64,000 bases of DNA from positions 75,101,345 through 75,165,344 of the forward strand of contig CM075857.1 of NCBI GenBank assembly GCA_037975125.1. Reading direction: 5' to 3'. Origin of the DNA: Latrodectus hesperus. Lineage: Eukaryota > Arthropoda > Arachnida > Araneae > Theridiidae. The position numbers and the translations under genes were made by a program. Below, one piece after another: positions 24,692-38,700 of this stretch; position 1 is the first letter of the stretch; each line of letters begins with the position of its first letter. The notes under the pieces were generated by a model. The model did no database searches. It had not been told where the DNA came from and saw nothing but the letters and a program-made list of their open reading frames with translations.

Positions 24692-26353
24692 CATTATGAA
24701 ATGATATTTTTTAACAACCATGAGAGAGAGAAATACCAGAAAGTGAATATATAACGAAAAGTTTTTAACTCTGCATTTGTGATAAGCTTCATTGTCTCTT
24801 ATATATGCATAACACAAGCACTCATAAAGATGATTATAATTAAATATTTTAAATGGAAAAAACTTATTAGAAATATGTTTTGAATCGAAAAATATAAATT
24901 AATGAAAAATTACAGAGAATAATGAAACAGTTTTAAACAGCAAGATATTTTCCAAAGGCAAAACAATAAAAATACATTTTATATGCCCATGAACAAAGAA
25001 TAATGTTGATTGTATGTAACAGAGAGAGAGAGAGAGTATTTAAATTTATTGAAGTCTACAATCACTTAATAACGAAAATATATTTAAACATTACATACAA
25101 ATATTAATTATGACAAGAATTTAATTTAAATAATTTTCAATATTTTAAATTTGCAAGATAATTTTTAATTGATTCGAAGTTACCATCAAGAAACAAATTT
25201 AAATTCATAGTACATAAATATAATATAAAGAATAATTTAACTTATATCGTATCTTATGAATAAAATCATTTTTTTTGATATTTTTACTGAAATGTTTCTA
25301 TTAGCAATATATTAATTGCAAGTAAAGAAATAACAAATTGATTGATCTCTATTTGAACTTTCCAAGGCAAAAATATTCATTTGTACTGCCTTTTGTAATT
25401 TATTTGAAATATGACCCTGTATTTACATCTTATTAAGCACATAATATTTGTTATGAGAAAGAAAATGCGCTGTTAATTCACTCTTCTCCTGCACAAAAAC
25501 AGTAGTGGGTAAAAACTGCTAATTAAAAGGATCACCGCAAACTACTAATTATGAAATCCATTACGCAACATAAATATAACGTGATAACTGCACTTTATGT
25601 AATCACTTCTGTTAAACACTTAGTAATTATGGTTTGTGTCGTAGGTTCAGGAAATATATTTTTATTAAATGGTGAACGATAATCGAATGATGAATGTTTA
25701 GAAGTTACATATTTATTCCCTGCAATGTAAAATTAAAAATAAATTATTTTTAATCATATTGTTCAATTTTGTTCATGTTCAATAATTTTTGCATCAACAT
25801 TTTCAATATTATGATTTAAAATGATAATTAAGAATATTTACTTAAGTAATTATTTTATTCAGAATAACAACTGTTTTGATAATTATTTTAAAAGTATATA
25901 ACAAAATTTATTTACATTAATTATTCTGAATAATATGCTTTTTTTGCAAATATTGATAAATCACATTTCTTCGTAATTCGTATCTAATATCAAGCTTTTT
26001 AAAATCAAGCTATAAAAATATTAGTGAAGCAGCTATAAGTATGAGTCTATAATAAAACAATATCAAGGGTTTTAAGAATAGTACAATTTTAAAATTACAC
26101 ACACACTTATTAATGCTGTTATTATATTAATTACTTAGAAAATAAATAGATATAATTTCATAAATTTCAAAATTTCTATAACTTCACTGCTTTTACTTAT
26201 TGTTTTATTTAAAGTTTAACTAATAAATCTTTCACCTGAACTACATCATAAAATTGATATGATAATTTCTGAAAGCACAAAAATTATTTAATTAATTACT
26301 ACATACATTTTTAGCACCAGGGGGGAATAAAATAAAAATTTTACAGCCTATAG

Positions 26354-26357
<4 letters not shown>

Positions 26358-26444
<87 letters not shown>
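26358..26444. repeat. (AT)n microsatellite
   Basis: About 85 uninterrupted bases of alternating AT. It creates a spurious Ile-Tyr repeat frame. Confidence 0.97.
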
Positions 26445-26447
<3 letters not shown>

Positions 26448-27584
26448 TGAAATAACATTGGCAGATGAGATGTTAATTTTCACACACAAAGTAAATTATT
26501 TTCTGTAAGATTTTTAATGAGTAAAAATATGCCATCAATTTTTCCTTAGTTTTATTGATAAATTACTTTATTCTCTTTTAGTAATCTTTAATGAAGCTAT
26601 AGATCTCACCGTTTTTCTTATTCTTTTGACAATTATTTTTATACTTTACAAAAATAGAAATGATGCATAAGTTATATTCCTTACTTATATTGAAATATTC
26701 AGTTTAAAACTTGTTAACTTTTCATAGTATTTTTTTCCATTTAGATTATATTCCTATTACTCTTATTTCTGACCACAATTTACTTTTCAATTTTTTTTAT
26801 TATTTTACCTTCTTCTTGGAATTTAAATGCTAATAAAAGTATCTTACACTTACTAGAAATTCATTATTATCGGAAAGTTCATTTTAGAAGAAAACCTTCT
26901 CTTATTATAAAAATGCCATCTTCTATTATTAGCTTGATTGGTATTGTAATTCGCAGTTATTTAATTTAATAATGATAGATTCCTTTGCAATACTTCAATT
27001 GAATTTTCGATCTGAAAAAAGTATCATAAATACATCACTTGGAATTGTAGTGTGTTTTCTAAGAAATAGTACTCTTACCAGCAGTTAATGTAGAGTTGTT
27101 CGATTAGATTTTTTTATCTAATTTAATTTGGTATAAAAATTATCGCATATTAAACTAAATCTATTATGTTATTTTGATTAAAATTTGATCAAGACATTAA
27201 GTTGCAATTTTATCATCAAGCTATCATTTTATATTTACTTATTAGTTTGACTTAAATATTTTAATTAAATACAAATTAATCATTAATTATTATATTTTGA
27301 TGTTATGTAAGTGCACATGTATTGAGAAAATTTAGAAGCATTTTTTGAAAATCTTTAATGGTTAACTATTTGCATGAAAATCATTTATAAGTGGGCAAAA
27401 TTATTTCTGTGATATTTCCCATTAAGTTTTTTCTAAAATACTTGAATTACATATCAACATTAGGCATTGAATGTTTAAAATATTTTATAAGAAAATTTAC
27501 TCTTAATAACACAGGCACTCAACAGTTCAAGCAAATGATTTTAACTTCAAGACTAATTGAATATATGATACATTAATGATGCCT

Positions 27585-27851
27585 GATACAGCGTGCCAGA
27601 CGCGGATAAGGAGGTCCTGGGTTCGAATCCCGGTTTGGGTATGGATGTAATTTCTCTCTCTATCTATCCTGTCTTTGTCCTTTCCTTGTATGAATGAGGT
27701 GTGAATGGTTGCCTACCCTATAAATGGGTCTCTATGGCATGTGTGTACTGAGGAAGTCGGACTCCACACCTAAATATGGTTCAGTTGGAATAGTGGAGCA
27801 GCGCACCCCATATTGCCAGCCTAGCTGGCACACGACATCAACAACAGCAAC
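27585..27851 (+). mobile_element. SINE, family S3-related with a different 3' half
   Basis: Has a clear B box, gggttcgaatccc at about 27619-27631, and the middle phrase ccctataaatgggtc shared with the S3 family. Its 3' half is different and ends catcaacaacagcaac. It is flanked by a perfect 10-base duplication, aatgatgcct, at 27575-27584 and 27852-27861, fixing both ends. The A-box region is decayed. Confidence 0.85.
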
Positions 27852-27861
27852 AATGATGCCT

Positions 27862-29320
27862 AAATTCATGCACACTTTTTAAATATTATTGCATGGAGCA
27901 CATTTTTGAAATATTTTAAAACAAAAGTCTTACAAATAAAAGTATTTAAATTAAAATGATGAAAATTTGAAAAATTTTATATAAAGCAATGATGTAGTTT
28001 TCCCCAATATACATCATTCGTAAATTGTAATAAACTATTTCAGTTTATTGATTTGAACAAATACTACCAAATGAAAAAAAATTGACGGGTAGGTAATTTA
28101 AATTATTCCTATTTTTATGCTTTGTATTTGCTTAAAATTTACTAATTCATGATTAAATTGATTTTCTTATTAATTTTCTTATTTTAATGAATTTTTCATT
28201 AAAATAAAATGTTCCCTCCTTTTAATTTTTTAATATATTATGAGTTATAATATTTCTAGCTTTAAATAACAATTTTTAGAAAAAATTTATCACATATAAA
28301 TAGTACACTTTCTCAATTCACAGTTTATTGCTTAAACTGAATTTATAGCAATTTGTCTCCTTGAGTATTTTATATATTATTATTCTTATCATAATATCAT
28401 CATTTTGTTCAGTCCCTTACCCAACATTTACAAAACACGTGACCTATTTAATTATATTATGAATGCAGAAGTGAGCCGGTCCTTTTGAAAGTTTCCAATA
28501 ACGACAAGATATTTAATATAAAATTACTCGTATCACAAATAATTTGTTTAATTATAATGAATATATTTTCACTGATTTTTCATAATTATTGTTTTATCAT
28601 ACGCTTATTTAATCAGTACAAAAATTAATGAAATTTTTCAGTCCGAAAAAAATTATTTTTAGTTATATTTCCTTTTAATTACTGAAATTCCGCGTTATTC
28701 AAATTCCGAAAATATACTAGTTTTTTTTTATTTTTTTTTTTTTTTTTAAGTGTTTATGCATGATACAGTTGTTATGCTTAAGCTCTGTATAGCAATCCTG
28801 GATATAATAATAATAGATTGTATAGACGTGTGTGGTCTTAAATTTATTTCATAAAAAGCGAAAAAAATTCCATCTCTAAAATAATCTAAATTGCTCAAAT
28901 GCTGAATTTTTTATGAATCTAAGAATTTTCTCAACTGGGACTGAAATTTTAATATCCGAAAGAACTTCTAATTCTATTAGTGCAACAACACAAGCAAATA
29001 ACTCATTTAAAAATAGCATTTTATTTCAATCAAAGACATTCTTGGTTTCTAATTAGAGTATGTTACTTATGATTAAAATGTTTTTTTTTTTAATCTTAGG
29101 CATATTTGTTATACAGACAACATATGGCAAAAAAGACTTCTGTCAAATCATTTAAAATGAACAACTTGTAATGTTTTTATGAACATAAAATAATTTTTTT
29201 GATACATTAATAAATATGATTAACTAAAAATATCTAAATTTTAGTTAAAAGTAGATATTTAAACAAAGTGAATTGAATTAAAAATTAAATCATTTATATT
29301 TTAAACTTTAGATTTGAATA
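27862..29320. other. Intergenic, AT-rich
   Basis: No gene, structured RNA or repeat family seen apart from homopolymer T runs near 28720-28748. Confidence 0.6.
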
Positions 29321-29620
29321 TTTTTTCCCAACGGTGGGCACTTGGGAGACGAACCCTATGCCTCTACAAGGCCAGAAACTGCTACTCATTTGTCGTTGCC
29401 CCACGGGCACCTGTGAACCAAGTCACGGAGGCAAGAAGTGTTGCCCGCCCCATACCACCACAAACCCGTATAAAGGGTAGGCCACATTTATACATCATCA
29501 CAGAAGAAAGGGCAGAGAAACACAGAGAAAGAAAGTTACATTCATGCCCGAACCGGGATTCGAACCCGGGACTCACAGTTCAGGTGTCAGGATCGCTAAC
29601 CACTCAGCCATCGGACGGCC
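29321..29620 (-). mobile_element. tRNA-derived SINE, family S3, minus-strand copy
   Basis: On the minus strand it reads GGCCGTCCGATGGCTGAGTGG, B box GGTTCGAATCCCGG and the same body as 9262-9575, ending in the T/A run at 29321. The frames on both strands through it are by-products. Confidence 0.87.
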
Positions 29621-32600
29621 TTATTTTTCAATATAACAGAATGTATTTGGTTTGACTACTGAATTGTTGTTTGAATAAAAATAATAATTATAAAAATCAT
29701 TTGAATAAAATGATAAAGTATCTTTCATATCAAAATGCTTAAATGATTACCTAATATCCTTAACATAACAAAAAAATTATCAATCAATAAAAGTAGATGG
29801 AAAAATATTTTAAAAAATGTGAAAGATACCTCAAAATAATTTTGAATATTTCACTGTCAAAACTTTATTTTATACATTCAGAATAAGAAAAAAGTCATAA
29901 TATTTTTGAAAATTTAAGAGATTAGATACGCAATTTTTTTAAATGTTTTTTAATTGTTGCACTATTTTATGTTTATTTTTAAATCTTCTTAAAACTAAGC
30001 GAATTCTAACAATTCAACTTAATTCACTATAAGTAAATTTTGATTTATTTGATAATGTATTTAGAATGTAACATGTAGACTTGAGTGAATAATTTGAAAA
30101 AGTATATATAGATACCTGTGATCTGTCCCAAAATAAAGCTAGTTTCAATTTAAAATAAGAGTATTAAAACTTGGTCACTAAAACAAGTATACAAAATAGA
30201 GTAGAATGTATTATCTAATGATGAATCATTCATCACTTTAGAATTTGTATTAAACAATTTAGATAAAAAATGTTGGGAATCGAAATAATAGCTATTTTAA
30301 ATTTACATTTTATTTTATTTATTTTTTATGCACAGTTTTAAATAATAATCTTTTAATTGGAAAAAAATGCATAAAAATGCGTAGAGAGAAAATTAAAACA
30401 AATAAATCTGGCACAATTCCCAAATTTTTATGATAAAATAATTTATATAAAAATTTAGGTTTTGTATCCAATAAATATTGTGTTCTACTTATTGAAATTA
30501 AAATTAAAAAAAAAAATAAAAAGAGCTCAATAACATTCTTTATGCTCATTTCGTGAATATATTCTGAAATAAATAAATTCATCACAACCAGTTGCTTTAA
30601 TAATTTGCTTACATCTTTAGTTTCCTTCTTATGTAAGAAGCATTAATATTTAAATTATTTGAAGCACAGGCCTACAGTCATAAATTGTTAATGCTTTTAA
30701 GACTTTAGTTTAAAGAAATATAAATAGAGGAACACATTTTAATATTTTTAATTCATCATTCGTTAATCAATTACTTATTGGAATCTTTTTCAAATAATTT
30801 TATTCTTTTGTATATTTCCTTTTAAGAACTTAAATGTCATAAGAATGCTTATTACTAAAGTTTCATTTTATTGAGCATGATTTAAAATATGAATGTTTAT
30901 TTAGAAACACAAAATAATTTCAATTCTGCTAGGACTAAAATTTTTTTCAAATGAACTAAAAATAGTTTATATTATTATTCTGTGTCCCAATAAGCAATTA
31001 AATCCATAATGGCGGAAAGAATAATGATTTCGAAATACAAAATGTATTGAAGCAAAAATGCCTGTTGCTACAGGAAGATTTTTTTTTTTGCATCATTAAT
31101 TCTAGATTTTACTACAGGAAGTGGAACAAAACGCTAATATCCCAATCATTAGATTGTTGTATTTGAAGAATTCCGTATTCCAATCCATTATATTATTGTA
31201 TTTGATGTATTCTGTATTTAGACTCTTTCATGCTATCTATTTTTATAAAAATTAAGACTGCTCTATTCTTCGGACATTTTTTCTCTTACATGGTTCTTAA
31301 ATTTTATATTATCTGCACTGGATTTTTATTTTATATAAATTTTCCTTATGATGACAAGACTGTACACTATCACACCATCGAATTAAATCCATTTCATGGC
31401 AAAAGAGGAGAATTAGAAAGGAATCTAATAATCATCTTCTTTTTTATGGGAATGTGTATTAAAAATGATATGAGTGATAAATAATATTCAACTTTAATAC
31501 AAGTATGTATTAAATTTTTTTCCGAATAAATATATAGTACTGAAAATGTCAGATTAACTTCAATTTTCTGCATTTTACGAATTTTTCACACCTTGGTGAA
31601 AACAGAAATCCTAATTGTAGTAATAGTTTACAATCTATTTTTATTATAATAGATTTTTTTCTCAAATTTTTCATGCACACTAAATTTTGTTTGTTTTAAT
31701 AAGTATAACAAATTTCATAAAAAGTTAAATTTATCATCTCAAGTAAATAATTGAAAATTGAAGGAAGAATTTTTTTGAATTAACATAACGTACATTATAA
31801 TAATTCCCAGAGATGGATACTCAAAAAGCTTAAAGTTTTAACATCAAAATTGTATTATTGTTTTCTGAGAGAACTCTCTTTTTATAAATATAAGACTACA
31901 TTCATTTGTATAATATTTCAATACGCTTTAGATGTAAAGCTGTTACTCATTCGAGGTATCTCTGTTAGGTGGACATTTGAGAAAATCGAGGACAGACGTC
32001 CAGACAAAAAGTAGAAATAAAATTTTATTCTCCTATCAATCAACAATTACCAAATTTAACGTTTTATATTTTGAATGTCACAGTCTTAGGTAAAATTTTC
32101 ACATTTTAATTGACTATAACTTAAATTTATTATTTTATCTTTATATATTAAAAGCAATTATAAGTATCTTCTATTTCACATAAATATAATAATCCTTCTG
32201 ATACCGATTTTCTTCGTATATAAATAAATAAATATGATTATGGGACGCTGTGTTTATTACGAGAAACAGTTTAAAGTATTTTTTATCACAAAACATCATA
32301 CAATTCAAATCTTAGAAAAATATGCTTGTTAACTACATTGAAATAAGTCCGTAATACTTTTCGATAAACTCTTTTGTAAAATAAAATATATCGTATCCTA
32401 TACATTCTAATTAAAATATTTTAATAAATTTATTTCACTCATTTAAAACTTTTTTCATAATATATACTCTATCTAGTTGAAAATCGTTTACTTTTCTACA
32501 AAAGATTTTAGTTTTTTTAAAGTGAACGCTGAAAAATATTATTCATTTATCTTTTTACAGTTTTAAAATTTTTAATTTATTAGCTTTTCTCTCAATTCTA

Positions 32601-34144
32601 TAAATTGGAGATGTTTTGAATTGTGATGCAAATCTGGTTTACGAAATAAAACATGAAAAATTGCACACACACACAATCCTTTAGATTAAATATATAATCA
32701 AATATATATGTCTCAGAGAACTAAAATTATTTACGAAATTGCCTTCATATTTTGAAGTTTAATGATTTGTATAAGATCTGTTACAATAATTTTATTCATT
32801 ACTAAAGAAACTGTCAATATGTTTTCACTTCTCTTGTTAAAATTATTGCTATATATTGAACTGTAAGTCAAAACATTACAACTCTGCCATCGAACTTGTG
32901 GATAAATTATTTATTAAAATATATATAGTGTAACATCAAAAATTTAATTAACATTGAAATATTCATCTGAAATTTTTCAACGGCATCAGATCTATAGCTT
33001 CTCAAATAAAATTTCATTATTCTGATTTCAGTGAAAATTAAAGAAAAACAAGAACTTATTTCCATTCTTATAAGTAAATAGTAAATGAATATTTGCTATT
33101 TACTTATAAGTAGTTAGTTATAAATAGTATTATTTGTAAATATTATTTATAAATAATATTTTACAATGAATATCGTTTTCTATTTACAACGCAATATAAA
33201 AAATATATGCAATTAAGTTTGAAATAAAATTACAAGATTTTTATAACTTTTTTTTTATTAAAATATGAAATATTTAAAATGAGAAACTATTAAATTTTTT
33301 AAAGTAAAATTTTAGGTTTATAATAATTCAAAGTAATAATTTTAACTCACATAATGAGTTTTACTTTATATAGCCTCAAATGCACACAAATTCTATATCA
33401 TAAATTAAAATTTTATTAAAATTTTTCTTCAATGTACATTATTGCTAATAATTTGTAAAAATGGACAACTTTTAATAACATTTAGATAATAAAGTAAATT
33501 AAACATGGGTGGTTTTAAATATAGATTTTTATTTTAATGTATTCATGCGCTTTAAATGAAATAATATATATATTTTAAACTTTTATAATTTCAATAACAT
33601 TTCAATTTATTCAATATTTCATTAATAAAAATATATATTGGAAAATATTTATTTTTATGTTAAATAAATAATATAATTAAAATTCTATTTAAAACAAAAA
33701 CGTTTAGTTTATAGCTAAAATTTTAAATTATTTTATATATTCAATAATTTAAATTGTGCCAGGTAATGTTGTAAAGATATGGCCTATTTTTTTAAACTTT
33801 GAAACAACATTGCTTCCCTTTTTAATAACTACATCTGTATAGGTATGTACAACTGTAAAATTACACAATTAAATATTATCTTTACATAATTCTTTTTACT
33901 TCTGTTTCGTTAAAGAAATGCTATTTATATTTGAGTATAAACATAAATATCATTTCCATATTATTTGGAAAATGTATGAAATGAAAATAAAGTAAAGAAT
34001 TGTTTACTCTTAAAAAAGTCAGAATATCAGCAATGATAATGAATAATTTTAATGACAAGTGACAATAAGACACACAGTACAATGTAAGATATTTAAATAC
34101 AACAAAAAGTACATACAAAAACACATTGCAATCAAATTGTTAAT
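29621..34144. other. Intergenic, AT-rich
   Basis: No gene supported. At 31140-31220 a phrase of about 55 bases is repeated twice in tandem. At 33067-33110 there is a perfect 15-bp-arm inverted repeat with a 14-base loop. The frames at 30319, 31230 and 33921 are rich in Phe, Ile and Lys and look like chance. Confidence 0.55.
33067..33110. repeat. Inverted repeat, 15-bp arms
   Basis: cttataagtaaatag at 33067-33081 is exactly reversed and complemented at 33096-33110. Confidence 0.85.
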
Positions 34145-34745
34145 TTGGTGGATTGCCTTTCAGGTTTCTTCTTATAAATACGGGCGAAAATTTCTTTCAA
34201 AAAAAAAACTCCCTCTTTAGAAAATTACAGATAATAACATGCAATGAAAAGACAAACTGCATGCAGTTTAACGGGTACAACACATTTACACATGAATCTT
34301 AAACTGTGACTGTAATTAGAAATTAGAAAACAAACGATCAAATCAATATTTTACTTTCTTCATTCTTAAAAGTAAACGGTTACCTTGTGTGTCTAACACT
34401 ATATGTAAATTAACCTATAAAATAAATGTTTCTACAAATCAAAATAATATGTTCGCTCGTAAAATTAAAACTTAAAAAACAACTTAGGGATTTTGTTTTA
34501 ATGACTTATAGTATTAAAAATCGTTTGTTTTCTTCAATATAAATATAAAGTTATATCGAAAATCTAAAAGAAATGGTTATATCTATGGTCACAGTCTAAG
34601 TTTAAATACAGATGATAAAATTAGATGAGTCATTTAAATAAATGAATTATAAATAGTTCATTGTTTGAGAGAATGTTTCTTTTTCTTATTGGCCTTTGCT
34701 GGAGATATTCAGCTCCAGTTGATGGTAAAAAAGGGATTCGTAGAC
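34145..34745 (-). other. Probable noncoding 3' UTR exon of the CUB gene
   Basis: A good acceptor, TATTAAT...GTCTATTTCCAG, lies at 34746-34747 on the minus strand, matching the donor at 35584. The stop is only 28 bases from that donor, too near to trigger nonsense-mediated decay. The 3' limit given is a guess; an ATTAAA at about 34497-34502 (minus) is one possible poly(A) signal. Confidence 0.45.
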
Positions 34746-35584
34746 CTGGAAATAGACAAAATTAATACATTAAAATTGTTCTGATATAAATAATAAATGG
34801 AATATTTCGTTTATTTCATGAGAATCAAATTTATCGAAATTATAAATAATATAAATTAATAAATTTTGTGAGTGCGAGAATTAAACAATTAACAAAAAAA
34901 AAAAAAAAAAACGATGCAGAACATAAAAGATTAGCAAAATCCTGTGATGTTTACGCTATATAAATCAAGAGAGTGATTTAATCTTCGTTGTTGTTCCTTA
35001 TTCCACTTGATCAAGTACAATCTAGACCAAGTCCAGTAGATCGTTCTCCCAAAGAAAGTCCCGAACCAGCGCAGGGTTTTCAAAAAGATCTCTCTTCTCC
35101 AAACCCAGACAGGAGAGCAGATGGTCCCGAGAAGCTTGGTGGAAATTACACCTGAGGCACACAGGGAACACTTTTTGACCCTGAACGAATGTAAGGGTGC
35201 GGTGCGAGTATGTCCAGTAATGAGCCTGGTAATGGTGGTTTACAATTTCCTATTGCCCTTCAGCTCCAGGGCAGCCCCAGGATGGTTTTGTTTGTATCAG
35301 TCATGAGTAGGTGGGATCCTCCATGCCTTGCTGTTTTCGGCTTTAACCTTTGAGAAAATTTCACTAAACGTAAGTAGTCCACCATTTTCAGTTGTTTCAG
35401 CAGAGCCCTCCTTAGCCAATTCATCGGCCAAGTCATTGAAGTGGAGGTCCACATTTAATCTTCGTAAATTTTCCTACTAGAGGTCGCAATTTGCATGATA
35501 ATTGAAAAATGTAGTACTTAACTCAAAAAGGAAAAAAAAATAGGTTTTATTCTAAGAATTTTTCTATCAATGTATGTTTCTTAC
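34746..35584 (-). other. Putative 3' UTR intron of the CUB gene
   Basis: Bounded by the splice sites described for the neighbouring exons. It holds a LINE fragment at 34985-35458. Confidence 0.45.
34985..35458 (-). pseudogene. LINE 3' fragment with RNase H end
   Basis: On the minus strand one frame reads NDLADELAKEGSAE, the last part of an RNase H domain. After stops and a shift, another reads TRLITGHTRTLTFVQGQKVF and CLRCNFHQASRDHLLSC, the Cys/His segment typical downstream of RNase H in R1/I-type elements. It ends in GGAACAACAACG. Several stops show it is dead. The plus-strand frame at 35121 is a shadow. Confidence 0.7.
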
Positions 35585-35728
35585 CTGAGTTTGTTAAATA
35601 GACTGCCTAGTTTCAGATCATACAAGGTAGCTGAGTGTATCGTAAGGAGAAGCCATATTGCGAATTATTGGCATTCATTGAAGCGTCGCTGTTGCTTTTA
35701 ACACGTAACATGAACGGTTTGCTGCGAG
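35585..35728 (-). CDS. CUB gene exon 6: C-terminus and stop
   Basis: Encodes SRSKPFMLRVKSNSDAS and GFSLRYTQLPCMI, then TGA at 35613-35615. The exon continues 28 bases past the stop to a strong donor, CTCAG|GTAAGA, so the 3' UTR is interrupted by an intron. Confidence 0.9.
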
Positions 35729-38700
35729 CTGAAATGAAAAACACATTCAATTTTTAATAAATTTTCATTCAATGTATCCAATTTATAGACATAAAATTTT
35801 AAGACCAAAATTTGTAAAAATGATATTACAATATGTTCTTTTATAAAATAGAATTCTACTGTTCGTTACTGTTGCTTTTGTGATCCGTACAGTTTATTAG
35901 ACACTAAGCAAGAGTCTGGTAAAATTATTTTATAAATTTCAACACTAATTTATGTTCAACATATGCTAAGACAATGTTGTTTAATGCTTAAAGTAAGTGA
36001 ATAGAACTACTTCCATATGCTTAATGGAAGTAGTTCTATTCACTTACTTTATAAGCTCTTTTAAAATGAAAACTTCCATTTTAATATATGTAAATTTTTA
36101 TACAGAACAGCATAATTCTAATTCTTTTCACATATAAAACATTCTATTTTTTAATAAATTAAAGATATAGTAAGTTCATTGGCTGAAGAATTTTTAACTA
36201 ATAAATTTCTAAGTTCTTCATATGATACCATAGACATTAATCTATGGGTTACAAAAATTTTTACTTAAAAATCTCTGAGAAAATTTTTATAAGAGTAAAA
36301 AAATCATACCATATGTTGCATTATATCCGAATTTAAATAATGAAATTTATTTTACAATTAATTTAGAAAAAATGTGAAATTTAACAACGGTATTCTGTCA
36401 ATTATTTTTCCTTAACAATGACTGCTGTAAATTAGATAGTTTAATTTCAATAAATAACAAAATATATAAAAATTGTATGACTTTTTCTGTAATGATTTTC
36501 ATAAAGAAAATAGCTTTCTTATGTTATACTAAAGAAATTATGAAATTTGCAGAGAAACTTTAATAACTTTATTAATTTTTTAACGTCTTAATATATTATA
36601 TAAATATATATAAAAAAATTATATATATAATCTTAAGTATAAATATTCATAATATATTGCTTTTTTCTCAACAGTATTCCATTATATGCAATAACAAATA
36701 GAAATTTTGCTTAAATACTTATAGAAATTTTATTTTTATAAGCTTTTTATGGAATTTCTATTCTTTATTAGCTATTATATCCGGTTCATAAATTTAATTA
36801 CAATTTGAAGTATATATATAATACGTGGATAAAAGAATCAAAATAACAAAATATATAAAAATTGTATGACTTTGCGTTTTTGTCGAAATTGTATCAAAAT
36901 TGCGGAAATAATTAGGAAAAGCGATTTAAAATTGAGCACATTGAAATTTTACGAATATAAAATTTACGTTTTAATTATAATTTTTCCATAATAGTCCACT
37001 TACAAATCAACAGGTCTCTATCGTGCAGTTTTGTTCCGCAGAAACGGTCTTCGCCAGGTCCCATGCCATCTTCGGAGCCCTGGTCAATGCCAACGAAATC
37101 GTCTTCATTGCACATGGAACCGCTGGCCCCACCGTCGTGAGGAGCGCCCCAGGAGAAAGCCCCTGGACTCTCTGTCTCCCACTTGATGGAGCAGAAGTTC
37201 TCCTCCACCCTCACGCAAGACGTGTAGCGGAGATTGCTGAGGTAGCGGACTTGACCTTCCATCCTGGATCCATAATTAAAGCTCCTCACCACATCGCTGG
37301 GGTTCCTGAAGTATTGGAGGCAACCTGCTGGGGCTGAAATGAAGGAGAAAGTATGTTGGGTTTAATAACATTCAGAAGAGGGAGCAAACACAAACTTAAA
37401 AGTTGTTGACAGAGGTAATTACCAAAACCTTAAAATGGGCACAATGCTCTGTTACTGTTTATAATAAAACAAAATGTAAATCAGATGAATCTTTAAAGCT
37501 ATCGCGATTATTTGGGGAAAAGCTTGCAATTTATTTAAAATGTATTAAATATAAGCATACCCATATTCAGACTTCCACATTCGATCATGGAGATTTTGAT
37601 TTTCCACCTTCTGGACATCTTATCACCATTGCTGACCACACTCAATACCACTGGGTTTCCAGAACCGCGGCCCATATCAACATACACTGTAACATAAAAA
37701 CAAAGATTTTGCTATCACCGAAAAGTATCGAAACTTGGAAAACAGTTAAATCAATACACAATCAATATTTTTTACATTTTAACTTAAAGCTTATAAGTCA
37801 TTACTATTGTTAGGGGGGTTCTGTAAACTTTATTATTACTTTTTAAATTCGCGCACGTGCGTTAGTTAATAAAATTCCAATAAAATAAGTTCTTATGAAT
37901 TCTTGTGAATATAACATAATAAATATTTTTCAATTTTTTAAATAACTCAGTACATTTTTAACTGTATTAAAAATGTACTGAGTCATTTTAAAAGTTGAAA
38001 AATATTTACTATGTTATATTAAAAGTTTGTTATTTTTTAATTACCGTAGAAGATATTTATTTTCTTATTGAGGGGAAAAGTCGAGATTACTAAAAATATT
38101 TTTTGAAATGCACATATCAGATGAGATTAGGAAACTATTATGATAAATTATCCATTGATAATAATTAGTGTTTTTTTTATTTATGAATAATAGCTATAAA
38201 ATAATCATTATTGATATCGCAAATTTTTAGTAGTGGATATGTTCTTTAGCAGTAGTGGATTCTCTAACTAAATTCAGACACTAATTACATCTAAAATATA
38301 TGTAATATTTTATTATTAATGAATATCTTAAGATGTTTGATATGAAAATTGATTTAGTAAATAGACCAAGATGCTTACAATGCTGTCCTTTGTTTTCACC
38401 GCACAAGATGGGCAACCTCTCCCCCACAGTGGTTCTCACCATGAAAGAATCGGTGGTGCACAGTCCCATGTCGTCCGGTTCAGAAAGGAAAAACTCGTGC
38501 ATGTCCAGCCTCAACTGGCAGACATTGTCTGGCTTTTCGATGGTCACTTGGCAGGTATCTGTGCCATTTTCTTGGTTGGGATAGTTCCTGTTCACGAACA
38601 CCGTCTCATTCTGGCTTGTAATGTCACCACAGGTGAATTTAGCTGTCGAAAACAAAACAAATTAATTAAATACGAATAACAACTCACATATATTTAAGAT

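Larger units (their letters stand above)
23636..27574. other. Intergenic, AT-rich
   Basis: No gene found. Notable items are a CTCF-like ctactagatggcgc at 24678-24691, a (GA)n run at 25021-25037 and a long (AT)n run at 26358-26444. The 24233 and 27391 frames are low-complexity and not called. Confidence 0.6.

Noticed and set aside
26292..26489. Ile-Tyr repeat frame
   Set aside because: Product of the (AT)n microsatellite.
29314..29655. 113-codon plus-strand frame with CPNRDSNPG
   Set aside because: Antisense of the S3 SINE.
37023..37337. 104-codon plus-strand frame
   Set aside because: Opposite strand of CUB exon 5, whose minus-strand reading is clearly the real one.
37403..37813. 136-codon plus-strand frame
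   Set aside because: Overlaps CUB exon 4 in antisense and has low-complexity composition elsewhere.
38333..38679. Two plus-strand frames over CUB exon 3
   Set aside because: Shadows of the minus-strand exon.
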